The notes beneath the pieces were generated by a model that was not told the DNA's origin, ran no database searches, and saw nothing but the letters and a program-made list of their open reading frames with translations. Positions 48,909 through 56,025 of a stretch of DNA of 64,000 nt are shown here, one piece after another (the stretch's first letter is position 1; the number at the start of each line of letters is the position of its first letter). A program made the position numbers and the translations under genes. Source of the stretch: Mycolicibacterium sp. BiH015. GTDB taxonomy: Bacteria; Actinomycetota; Actinomycetes; Mycobacteriales; Mycobacteriaceae. Location: positions 62,001 through 126,000 of the forward strand of contig NZ_JAQGCZ010000010.1 in the NCBI RefSeq assembly GCF_027706845.1. The letters run 5' to 3'.

Positions 48909-50189
48909 CTAGCGCAACGGCTCGAAGGTGATGTTGATGTCGGTGAGCCCCCGCAGGATGAACGTGGGCTCGTAGGTGTAGCGGCGGCCCCCGGGTGGGC
49001 CGTGCAACTCCTCGTCGATCTGGATGGCGCCCATCCGGTCGAGAATGCGTTCGATCGACACGCGGCCCTCCACGCGGGCCAGCGGACCACCGGGGCACGA
49101 GTGCACGCCGCGGCCGAAGGCGATGTGTTCGCGGACGTTCTTGCGGTCCAGGTCGAATTCGTGGGGGTGCTCGAATCGGCCGGGGTCGCGGTTCACCGCA
49201 CCCGGGCACACCATCAGCGTGGTGCCGGCGGGGACGTCGACATCACCCACCTTGGTGTTTTTCTTGGCGAGGCGGAACTGGCTCTTGACCGGTGCGTCCA
49301 TCCGCAGCGCCTCCTCGACGAACACCGGGATGCGGCTGCGGTCACGACGCAACCGTTCCTGAACCTCAGGATGGTCGCCCAGCACCCGCATCGACGCCGA
49401 CAGCAGCTTTGTCGTGGTCTCCTGCCCGGCCGCAAAAAGGAACGTCGCCGAGCGGACGACCTCGATCACCGGCGGGGTCGAACCATCCGGATACTTCGCC
49501 GTGGCGAGCGCGGTGAGGACGTCGTCGCGCGGCTCCTTGCGGCGGTCCTCCAAGTAGCCGATGAACTTCTCGTCCAGCCACTCCAGCGGATTGGCGCCGA
49601 CCAGGTCGCTGTGGTCGAGAGAGCCGACGTTGGCGCCGGGCCGCGGCGCGCCGAGCACGGCGCGGAACTCGTCGTGGTCGGACTCCGGGACGCCGAGCAT
49701 GTCCGCGATCACCAACAGCGAGAACGGCTTTGCGTAGGCCGTCAAGAACTCGCACTTGCCGTTGTCGATGAAGTCGTCGAGAACTTCATCGGCGAGGCGC
49801 CACATGAAGTCCTCGTTCTCCTTGAGCCTGCTGGGCGTCAGGAGTCGGTTGAGCAGCGACCTGGCGTTGGTGTGGTCGGGCGGATCCATCGTGACCATGT
49901 GCTCGAACATCGGCATCTGCGGCCGGTGCGCGGTGATCTGGTCGGTGATGTCGTCGCCTTCGGGCGTGAACGGCAGCGGTGGAAACGGCCCGGCCACCGC
50001 GATACAGGACGAGAATGTGTCGGCGTCCTTGAGGACGGTCGCAGCTTCCTCGTAGCCCGTCACAGCCAGGACCCCGTAGTTCGGCTCCTTGACCACCGGG
50101 CATTTGCTGCGCAGATGGTCGAAGTACGGGTGCGGGTCAGGAACGAGCGAGGGATCGGTGAAGTAGTCGATCGTGTCGAAGTCGCTCAT
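48909..50189 (-). CDS. Cytochrome P450, divergent from a TetR gene
   Basis: A 426-residue P450. I start it at ATG 50189 (MSDFDTIDYFTDPSLV), which has GGGAGG eight bases upstream; an ATG at 50195 is too close to that site. Motifs: FAAGQETTTKL, EEALRMDAP (ExxR region) and FGRGVHSCPG with haem Cys at 365. It resembles the P450 at 7326-8609. No ferredoxin gene is next to it. Its control is probably through the dyad at 50251. Confidence 0.95.
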   Translation of the reverse strand: MSDFDTIDYFTDPSLVPDPHPYFDHLRSKCPVVKEPNYGVLAVTGYEEAATVLKDADTFSSCIAVAGPFPPLPFTPEGDDITDQITAHRPQMPMFEHMVTMDPPDHTNARSLLNRLLTPSRLKENEDFMWRLADEVLDDFIDNGKCEFLTAYAKPFSLLVIADMLGVPESDHDEFRAVLGAPRPGANVGSLDHSDLVGANPLEWLDEKFIGYLEDRRKEPRDDVLTALATAKYPDGSTPPVIEVVRSATFLFAAGQETTTKLLSASMRVLGDHPEVQERLRRDRSRIPVFVEEALRMDAPVKSQFRLAKKNTKVGDVDVPAGTTLMVCPGAVNRDPGRFEHPHEFDLDRKNVREHIAFGRGVHSCPGGPLARVEGRVSIERILDRMGAIQIDEELHGPPGGRRYTYEPTFILRGLTDINITFEPLR

Positions 50190-50250
50190 GTCCATGGCCT
50201 CCCGGGCTGCGGGTCGTACGGGGCGAGTGATCTCGACCACCGTTTCAGAA

Positions 50251-50272
50251 ATGCTGAGCACCTGCTTAGCAT
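50251..50272. promoter_or_regulatory. Operator-like dyad between P450 and TetR genes
   Basis: The 22-bp block has arms ATGCTGAGCA and TGCTTAGCAT around CC; only the central pair and one base per arm break the symmetry. It lies in the divergent space, 62 bp upstream of the P450 start and about 115 bp upstream of the TetR start, the classical place for a TetR site controlling its neighbour and itself. The sequence is unlike the GAGAAT motif. Confidence 0.65.
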
Positions 50273-50386
50273 GGTGTAAGAGTTAGGGTCAAGGATCTCG
50301 GGCGACGCGCGAGTCACGACCTGCGTGTCGTTCGGTATCGCCGAAGCCGGTCTGGGGTAGAACACCAGCAAAGGAGTGAGGTCAGC

Positions 50387-51016
50387 ATGGCATCGCCGCG
50401 TCGGATCGGGGCACCGGATGCGAAGAATCGCGTCGTGCTGCTCGACGCGGCCGAGCAGTTGCTCATCGAGGAGGGCTATGCGGCGGTCACCTCGCGCCGG
50501 GTCGCCGACCACGCGGGGCTGAAGCCGCAGCTGGTGCACTACTACTTCCGGACGATGGAAGACCTGTTTCTCGCGGTGTTCCACCGTAGAGCGGAAGAGG
50601 GGCTCGCGGTGCTGGCCACCGCGCTGCAGTCGCCGCAGCCGTTGTGGGCACTGTGGAGATTCAGCACGGCCCCAGAGGCCACCAGGCTGACGATGGAGTT
50701 CATGGGGCTGGCCAACCACCGCAAGGCGCTGCGGGCCGAAATCGTCTACTACGCGGAGCGCTTCCGCCAGGAGCAGAACCGGGCGATCGACGAGGCGCTG
50801 AAGCGGTACGGGATGCTCTCGGACGACGTGCCTCCCGTGGTGTGGACCGTCTTCGCCACGAGTGTGTCCCAGGCGCTGGTCATGGAGCGGGCACTGGGGA
50901 TCAGTACCGGCCACGCCGAGACCTTCGCCTTCTGCGAGCGGTGGATTCGGCGCCTCGAAGGCGATCCGCTGCCGGAGTTCGCTCAGGGCTGGGACGCATC
51001 GTCGGCCCGCGTGTGA
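50387..51016 (+). CDS. TetR-family transcriptional regulator
   Basis: A 209-residue TetR protein starting at ATG 50387 with AAAGGAG upstream. HTH at about residues 14-60 (VTSRRVADHAGLKPQLVHYY, FRTMEDLFLAV). The C-terminal ligand domain is helical. It is divergent from the P450 and converges with the NorF-like gene (7 bp). It most likely controls the P450 through the dyad at 50251. Confidence 0.9.
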   Translation: MASPRRIGAPDAKNRVVLLDAAEQLLIEEGYAAVTSRRVADHAGLKPQLVHYYFRTMEDLFLAVFHRRAEEGLAVLATALQSPQPLWALWRFSTAPEATRLTMEFMGLANHRKALRAEIVYYAERFRQEQNRAIDEALKRYGMLSDDVPPVVWTVFATSVSQALVMERALGISTGHAETFAFCERWIRRLEGDPLPEFAQGWDASSARV

Positions 51017-51023
51017 CAGCCGG

Positions 51024-51317
51024 TCACCAGAGGTAGATCACCAGCACTGCGGTCCACAGCGTGACGAGCCACGCATCGGTGCTGTGGCGTAACCACTTCG
51101 GTGCCGTCCGCACCTCCATGAAGTAGCCGACGATCAACCGACACTTGACGAAACCCAACACGATCGCCGCGACGGTGATCGGGATGCTTGCGCCACCGTG
51201 GCCCCCGGAATGACCGGGTGCCAGCCACCACGACACGACGGTGATCGCCGTAAGCGCAAGCCACACAACGGTGATGGCGCGGTTGTCTCTTGCGGTGATC
51301 CTGGTCGTCATCGTCAC
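51024..51317 (-). CDS. NorF/cytochrome-oxidase-subunit-IV-like membrane protein
   Basis: A 97-residue protein started at GTG 51317 to keep the 4-bp overlap seen throughout this operon (an ATG at 51311 is the alternative). Three hydrophobic helices (VVWLALTAITVVSWWLAP, IPITVAAIVLGFVKCRLIVG, DAWLVTLWTAVLVIYLW) and the motif VKCRLIVGYFMEVRTAPKWL match the small subunit-IV/NorF type. These are accessory subunits of haem-copper oxidases and NO reductases. It is the last gene of the operon. Confidence 0.78.
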   Translation of the reverse strand: MTMTTRITARDNRAITVVWLALTAITVVSWWLAPGHSGGHGGASIPITVAAIVLGFVKCRLIVGYFMEVRTAPKWLRHSTDAWLVTLWTAVLVIYLW

Positions 51318-51922
51318 CTCATCACATAGAGCAGGCCGAAGATGACCACCCACAGCAGATCGACCATGTGCCAGTAGATCGCACCGGACTCGACCATCGA
51401 CATCCGGCGCCTGCGCGGATTCCGCAACTCCCGCACCACGATGCCCATGATCAGCAGACCCAGCATGACGTGGAACAGGTGGACGCCGGTGAGCATGTAG
51501 TAGAAGTTGAAGAAATCACCGAATTCGGAGGAGCCGCCCAGCGTCTGCCCAGCGGTGATCTTGGCGGACCACTCGTAGGCCTTGATCGCGATGAACGCCA
51601 CCCCGCAGCCGGCTCCGAGGTACGTCAGCCGCAGGGCGGCGGCGATGTCGCCGCTGCGTGCGCTCAGCACGCTGCGCGCGACGAACCACGAGCTCGTCAG
51701 CAGCACAACAGTATTCAGTGCTCCGATTGTCAGATTGAGGTGCTGTTGCGCCGCAAGGAACTCCGGGGCCGCCATGGCGCGGTGCACCATGAAGATTACG
51801 AAGTACGACCCGAAGATGATGAGGTCTCCGAGCACCATGACCCAGATGGCCGCATCTCCGGGTAAGTGACCGGTTCCCGGCGCTCCGGCGGTCGAGCGCG
51901 CCTGGGCCTGCGTGTGGGTCAC
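51314..51922 (-). CDS. NorE/cytochrome-oxidase-subunit-III-like membrane protein
   Basis: A 202-residue protein with five hydrophobic segments (WVMVLGDLIIFGSYFVIFMV, LNTVVLLTSSWFVARSV, FNFYYMLTGVHLFHVMLGLL) and the C-terminal signature YWHMVDLLWVVIFGLLYVMR. The length and missing first two helices match NorE more than full-length CoxC. Its ATG overlaps the previous stop. No catalytic subunit I or II is nearby, so it may assist a remote oxidase or work in a new complex with its neighbours. Confidence 0.85.
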   Translation of the reverse strand: MTHTQAQARSTAGAPGTGHLPGDAAIWVMVLGDLIIFGSYFVIFMVHRAMAAPEFLAAQQHLNLTIGALNTVVLLTSSWFVARSVLSARSGDIAAALRLTYLGAGCGVAFIAIKAYEWSAKITAGQTLGGSSEFGDFFNFYYMLTGVHLFHVMLGLLIMGIVVRELRNPRRRRMSMVESGAIYWHMVDLLWVVIFGLLYVMR

Positions 51923-52665
51923 GGCAGCGGCTCCTGGTCGGCCGGTTGTAACTCATTGGCCTTTTTCAGGAAGAAGATCACACAGGACAACCAGAACCCG
52001 AAGATCGCCGTTCCGGTCCAGAACGACATCGAACCGTTCCACGAGAACGGGCCCGAGGGCGAGACGAACACCGGGACGGCCATGATCTCGGTGACGATCT
52101 GCCACACCGTCACGTAGGCAAGCCATTTCGGGAAGATGTTGTTTCGGTCGTAGAGGATCGCGATGGCAAAGCCAAAGTATGCAGTGGTGAAGCAGCCGAG
52201 TGAGCCGACATAGGACAGGCATCCCAGGTCGTAGAGCAACGCCATCACCTCGGGATCGCGGTCTGGCCGAAACGTGGCCACCAGGAAGCAGAACGCGACG
52301 AGCAGGCAACCGGGAAGCGCACCGACAGCCATGGCGCCCATGTAGACGTAAGCCATCACCGAACCCGACGTCATGCGCTTCATGTGATACACGACGATGC
52401 CGTTGGCCACGCCCGCGCCGCCGACGATGAGGATCAGGATGCCGAAGCCGATCTGGATGGTGAGGTCGTGTGTGGCGAAGAACTCGACCTTCTGAGCGGT
52501 CGTGACGTCCGGTCGGGGCGGGGGCATGGTTCTGGCGAGCGCGAAGAAGATGATGCCGAACGCGGTGTAGAACGCTGGCACGATCGAGAAGACGATCCAG
52601 ATGTCACGCTTGCTCGCGGGCCGGGTGGGCACATCGGCCGACGGTGGTGAGACGGTCGTGCTCAC
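51919..52665 (-). CDS. Multi-helix membrane protein, unknown (paralogue 2)
   Basis: A 248-residue protein starting at GTG 52665 (GTGA overlap). About seven hydrophobic helices; the loops hold VYHMKRMTSGSV, LVATFRPDRDPEVMALLYDL and NNIFPKWLAYVTVWQ. The protein before it has the same length and the same loop words (MKRMT, FRPDR, then LLxDL, FPxWxxY/H), so the two are paralogues and may form a heterodimer. I do not recognise the family and see no haem- or copper-binding His pattern. Confidence 0.75.
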   Translation of the reverse strand: MSTTVSPPSADVPTRPASKRDIWIVFSIVPAFYTAFGIIFFALARTMPPPRPDVTTAQKVEFFATHDLTIQIGFGILILIVGGAGVANGIVVYHMKRMTSGSVMAYVYMGAMAVGALPGCLLVAFCFLVATFRPDRDPEVMALLYDLGCLSYVGSLGCFTTAYFGFAIAILYDRNNIFPKWLAYVTVWQIVTEIMAVPVFVSPSGPFSWNGSMSFWTGTAIFGFWLSCVIFFLKKANELQPADQEPLP

Positions 52666-53408
52666 GGGGTCGACACACCTTCCTTGACCGCCTGCCGCCG
52701 CAGCGTGGCGCGCAAGACGAAGAACATGACCGCAACGAAGACGACCAAAGCGCCCCCACGGAGCCAAAACGAGATCAACCCGTCCCAGGCCAGCGGGCCG
52801 GTCTTGAATACTGCCGCGGCCGCCGCCGGCGCCATCGCCAGGCCGGTGACAACCGCGAAATGGCCCACCCAGCGCGGGAATACGGGGTGGGGTCCGGAAT
52901 CGAGGTAGATCGCGAGACCCAGCAGCAGGTTCTGCGCGACCAGCATACCGACCGGAGCGACGAGCGTGATCCAGGCGAGGTCATTGAGGAGCAGAAGCAA
53001 CTCAGGGCTGCGGTCGGGACGAAACGCCGCGACGAGGTAGAAGATGTCGGCCAAGGCGAAAAGCGTTGCGCCGCTGACTGCTGCGGTCAGATAGCAATAC
53101 GCCAGCGCGTGGCTCTGCGTGGTCATCCGCTTCATCTGGACGACGATCACCATGAAGAACGGCAGCAACATGATGCCGCACAGGTTGTAGGTGATCATCG
53201 AAAAACGGATCATCGCGGTGTTGTCCGCATAGAACGCCGCGACCTGTTCGGCCGTCATCTGCGGCGACATCGGCGGCAGGAAGCCCGGGAACGCGACGAA
53301 TGCAATCAGCAGAACGGCGCCGAAGACCGGCGCGGTCCACAAGCTGATGAGCTGGGTCCTGATGTTTGCCGTGGTGGGCAAATCCTCGGCCTCGGCGAGA
53401 ATTTGCAT
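52662..53408 (-). CDS. Multi-helix membrane protein, unknown (paralogue 1)
   Basis: A 248-residue membrane protein with about seven helices, first in a four-gene operon. Shared loop words with its neighbour: VQMKRMTTQSHALAY, VAAFRPDRSPELLLLLNDLA and PVFPRWVGHFAVV. The N-terminus has FPGFLPPMSPQMTAEQVAAF, a loop that would face outside. No known family is recognised. Transcription is probably controlled by the two palindromes at 53434 and 53466. Confidence 0.75.
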   Translation of the reverse strand: MQILAEAEDLPTTANIRTQLISLWTAPVFGAVLLIAFVAFPGFLPPMSPQMTAEQVAAFYADNTAMIRFSMITYNLCGIMLLPFFMVIVVQMKRMTTQSHALAYCYLTAAVSGATLFALADIFYLVAAFRPDRSPELLLLLNDLAWITLVAPVGMLVAQNLLLGLAIYLDSGPHPVFPRWVGHFAVVTGLAMAPAAAAAVFKTGPLAWDGLISFWLRGGALVVFVAVMFFVLRATLRRQAVKEGVSTP

Positions 53409-53433
53409 CCGATCCCCCCCATCGTCCGGAGCC

Positions 53434-53453
53434 GAGTAGCCGATCGGCTACTC
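53434..53453. promoter_or_regulatory. Perfect 20-bp palindrome upstream of the membrane operon, copy 1
   Basis: GAGTAGCCGATCGGCTACTC is fully self-complementary. It lies 26 bp before the start of the membrane operon. A near-identical copy sits 32 bp further on (centre to centre), about three helical turns, which suits two repressor dimers on one DNA face. Confidence 0.8.
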
Positions 53454-53465
53454 GTTCTTCAGTGA

Positions 53466-53485
53466 GAGTAGCCGAGCGGCTACTG
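53466..53485. promoter_or_regulatory. Palindromic operator, copy 2
   Basis: GAGTAGCCGAGCGGCTACTG keeps the arms AGTAGCCG and CGGCTACT of copy 1 with one change in the centre. It is between the membrane operon (leftward) and the end of the Ltp-like gene. Confidence 0.75.
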
Positions 53486-53513
53486 AAGCTCCAGGGGCCG
53501 GCGCGAAATTCCC

Positions 53514-54665
53514 CTAGAGGGAGAGGATGGTCGCTGACGCAGTACCCGGCGCGCCGTAGACCTGGGCCAGTCCGACGCGCGGCTCACCCGGCACCTGCCG
53601 CTCGCCCGCTTCGCCGCGCAGCTGACGCACCAACTCGTGCACCTGTCGCAACCCGGAGGCGCCGATCGGCTCGCCGTTGGCGATGAGTCCGCCGTCGGTG
53701 TTGACCGGAATGGTGCCGTGGATCTCCGTGGCGCCGTCGGCGAGGAGCTTCTCCTGCTCGCCGTCGGCGCACAGTCCGGTTTCGGCCATGTGGATGACCT
53801 CGGCGCCCGCGTCGGTGTCCTGCAGCTGAGCGATATCGACGTCCTCAGGACCGATGCCGGCCGCCTCGTAGGCAGCCTTGGCCGCGTACACCGTCGGGGA
53901 CGGATCCTCGTCGAGCGGCGCAGACGTCGCGTGCACCTCGTAGGCGCCGAAGGTCCGCGTGCGAATCTCGCTGGCGCGCACGAACACCGGCTTGTCGGTG
54001 AACCTGTGGGCGATGTCGCCGCGGCACATGATCACTGCCGCCGCCCCCTCGTCGGGCGCACAGAACATGTACTGGGTCAGGGGATAGTTCAGGGCCGGCG
54101 ACGCCAGGATCTCCTCGACGGAGATCTCTTTGCGGCGGAACGCATTCGGGTTGATCACGCCGTTGCGGAAGTTCTTGTTCGCCACCCGTGCCAGCGTCTC
54201 CTGCGAGATGTTGTGCTTATGGATGTAATGGTTGGCCTTCATGCCGAAGAACTTGGTCGTGACGAACTGCCCGTTCTCCGCATACCACTGCGGCAGTGCG
54301 AGTTTGGCGGGGTCGTCGGTGAAGGCTCCGCGGGGGTGCTTGTCCAGTCCGATGGCGATACCGATGTCGTACTTGCCCAGGCGGATGGTGTCGGCGGTCT
54401 GCTGGATCGCCGACGCCGCGGTGGCGCAGGCATTGAACACGTTGGTGAACGTGATGCCGGTCAGACCGACCAGGCGGGTCACGGCGTCGGGATTGGAGAC
54501 CTCGTAGCTGCCGCCGAAGCCGAACTGGATGTCTTTCCACTCAACGCCGGCGTCGGTGAGTGCGGACGCAATGGCCTCGGCGCCCATCTGCATCGCGGTC
54601 TTATCGAACCGGCCGAACGGATGCAGGCCGACACCGATGATCGCGACATCGTTGGAGTTGGTCAT
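53514..54665 (-). CDS. Ltp-like thiolase-fold protein, probable aldolase
   Basis: A 383-residue thiolase-fold protein. Cys80 in VFNACATAASA is kept, but the His motif GHPxGATG is GLIANGEPIGASG, with Glu in place of His. The Ltp2 group, which does retro-aldol cleavage of branched hydroxyacyl-CoAs, also departs from the thiolase His pattern. It lies 10 bp after a separate DUF35 gene, the partner such aldolases need. Cleavage releasing acetyl- or propionyl-CoA is the likely step. Confidence 0.88.
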   Translation of the reverse strand: MTNSNDVAIIGVGLHPFGRFDKTAMQMGAEAIASALTDAGVEWKDIQFGFGGSYEVSNPDAVTRLVGLTGITFTNVFNACATAASAIQQTADTIRLGKYDIGIAIGLDKHPRGAFTDDPAKLALPQWYAENGQFVTTKFFGMKANHYIHKHNISQETLARVANKNFRNGVINPNAFRRKEISVEEILASPALNYPLTQYMFCAPDEGAAAVIMCRGDIAHRFTDKPVFVRASEIRTRTFGAYEVHATSAPLDEDPSPTVYAAKAAYEAAGIGPEDVDIAQLQDTDAGAEVIHMAETGLCADGEQEKLLADGATEIHGTIPVNTDGGLIANGEPIGASGLRQVHELVRQLRGEAGERQVPGEPRVGLAQVYGAPGTASATILSL

Positions 54666-54675
54666 GCAGTGCCCC

Positions 54676-55131
54676 TTAATTGCTGACGGGCTGGAACGCG
54701 AAGGTGACGACTTCGGTCCCGTCCTCGTCGGAGGTGAACGGGATCATGGTCAGCTCGACCTGCTGGCCGAATTGCAGCTTCGCCGGGTCGTTTTCGGTGA
54801 GCCTGCCCTCGACGCGGATGACGTCATCGAGCTGGACCAGGCCGACGCCGAACGGTACGAAATCCTTACCCGAAGGACCCTTGTACGGCGGCCCGGGCGG
54901 GAAGCCCTGCGTGGTCCATGCGACGAGAGTCCCGCGACGGGGGAGCAGCACGTCGGACATGTCGCCGCCACTGCACTTGGGGCAGCGCTGCTGGGTGGGG
55001 AAGGTCGTGGCACCGCATGTGCCACAACAACTCCCGATGAGCTGCGGTTCGCCACTCGGCCAGGTGGAAATTTCGGGCGCCAGCGCCCGCTGCGTGCTCG
55101 ACACGGGATTGACGATAACTGGAAATGCCAT
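54676..55131 (-). CDS. DUF35 zinc-ribbon/OB-fold protein
   Basis: A 151-residue protein: zinc ribbon with Cys36, Cys39, Cys50 and Cys53 (CGTCG ... RCPKC), then an OB fold (VLLPRRGTLVAWTTQGFPPG, FGVGLVQLDDVIRVEGRLTE). DUF35 proteins bind and organise Ltp-type thiolases and aldolases. It is upstream of and close to the Ltp-like gene, so the two should form a complex. The start ATG 55131 abuts a palindrome and has a poor ribosome site. Confidence 0.88.
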   Translation of the reverse strand: MAFPVIVNPVSSTQRALAPEISTWPSGEPQLIGSCCGTCGATTFPTQQRCPKCSGGDMSDVLLPRRGTLVAWTTQGFPPGPPYKGPSGKDFVPFGVGLVQLDDVIRVEGRLTENDPAKLQFGQQVELTMIPFTSDEDGTEVVTFAFQPVSN

Positions 55132-55147
55132 TCTCGTCTAGCGAGAA
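55121..55147. promoter_or_regulatory. GAGAAT-type half-sites at the DUF35 start codon, weaker site
   Basis: On the minus strand GAGAATGGCATTTCC (55135-55121) matches the recurrent dyad at 10 of 12 defined positions and covers the start codon. A perfect dyad TTCTCG-N5-CGAGAA spans 55131-55147 directly before the ATG. Binding here would block a leaderless or very short-leader transcript. Confidence 0.45.
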
Positions 55148-55179
55148 CATAGGCGGTGATTGCGCGTATGCGACTGCGT

Positions 55180-55899
55180 CTACCTGTGGCCTTTGTTCAT
55201 CACCTTGTCGGCGGCCGTCCAGTGCTCGTCGGAGACCCACAGCCGGGCGAACGCGGCGACGGCCTCGGTGGTCGAGACGCCCCGCATCACCCGCTTGACC
55301 TCGCCGGCAGGGGTGCGAGCCAGCAGGCGCGCGGTCAGCCGCCACTGCTCGTCGAAGCTCGCCCGCGGGATGACCTGATCGATCAGACCGATGTGCTCCG
55401 CGTCGGTGGCCGCCAGGATGCGTCCGGTGCCTGCCAGCAGCAGCGCCCTGCTGTAGCCCACGAGCTTGACGAGCCGCTCGGCGCCGCCCCAGGCGGGCAT
55501 GATTTCCAAGGCGACCTGGTTGAAGCCGATCTTGATGTCGTCGGCGGCCATCCGGATGTCAGCGGCCACCGCGAATTCGGCGCCGCCGCCGAGCGCGTGA
55601 CCGTTGAGAGCGGCCAGCACAGGTCCGGGGAACGCTTCGATGCGGTCGCAGATCGACCTCATCCGGAAGGCCATCGCCGCGGCCTGTTCCTCGGTTCGCA
55701 GTGCGCTGAGTTCCTTGAGGTCGCCGCCGGAGACGAAGGCTTTGTCGCCTGCTCCGGTGAGGGCCAGCGCAGCAGCCCCCGCGGCGCCGTCGAGCGCCTT
55801 GTCGAGCTGATCCATGGTCTCCAGGGAGATCGCATTGCGCGCATGCGGTCGGTCGATGGTGATGGTCGCCAAACCATCGTTGATCTCGAGGTCGACCAT
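55180..55899 (-). CDS. Enoyl-CoA hydratase/isomerase family protein
   Basis: A 239-residue crotonase-fold protein starting at ATG 55899 with GGGAG upstream. Oxyanion-hole segments are AFVSGGDLKEL and LNGHALGGGAEFA, and GFNQVALEIMPAWGGAERLV covers the active-site region. The first Glu of typical hydratases (usually in GGGCELA) is at GGAEFA here, while the second position reads MPAWGG, so hydratase, isomerase or hydrolase activity are all possible. It follows an operator-rich divergent gap and precedes the DUF35/Ltp genes. Confidence 0.88.
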   Translation of the reverse strand: MVDLEINDGLATITIDRPHARNAISLETMDQLDKALDGAAGAAALALTGAGDKAFVSGGDLKELSALRTEEQAAAMAFRMRSICDRIEAFPGPVLAALNGHALGGGAEFAVAADIRMAADDIKIGFNQVALEIMPAWGGAERLVKLVGYSRALLLAGTGRILAATDAEHIGLIDQVIPRASFDEQWRLTARLLARTPAGEVKRVMRGVSTTEAVAAFARLWVSDEHWTAADKVMNKGHR

Positions 55900-55904
55900 C
55901 GGGC

Positions 55905-55945
55905 ATTCTCCCTCTGCGGTATTGGCATTCTCGCAGGCGGAGAAT
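55905..55945. promoter_or_regulatory. GAGAAT half-site cluster between hydratase and synthetase genes
   Basis: Three half-sites: ATTCTC at 55905-55910 (overlapping the hydratase ribosome site), ATTCTC at 55927-55932 and GAGAAT at 55940-55945. The last two face away from each other across 7 bp, unlike the inward dyads elsewhere. They lie in the 126-bp divergent gap, so both genes could be controlled. Confidence 0.45.
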
Positions 55946-56025
55946 AGCATCGCCGTCGGATTGCGAGGATTTTCGCGGTCCTCGTGACGGTATCTCCTTG
56001 CACACAGGAAAGGTGGCCGGCGGTC

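Noticed and set aside
51024..51922. Housekeeping cytochrome c oxidase subunits
   Set aside because: The NorE-like protein is shorter than CtaE, no subunit I, II or cytochrome c gene is nearby, and the neighbours are unfamiliar membrane proteins.
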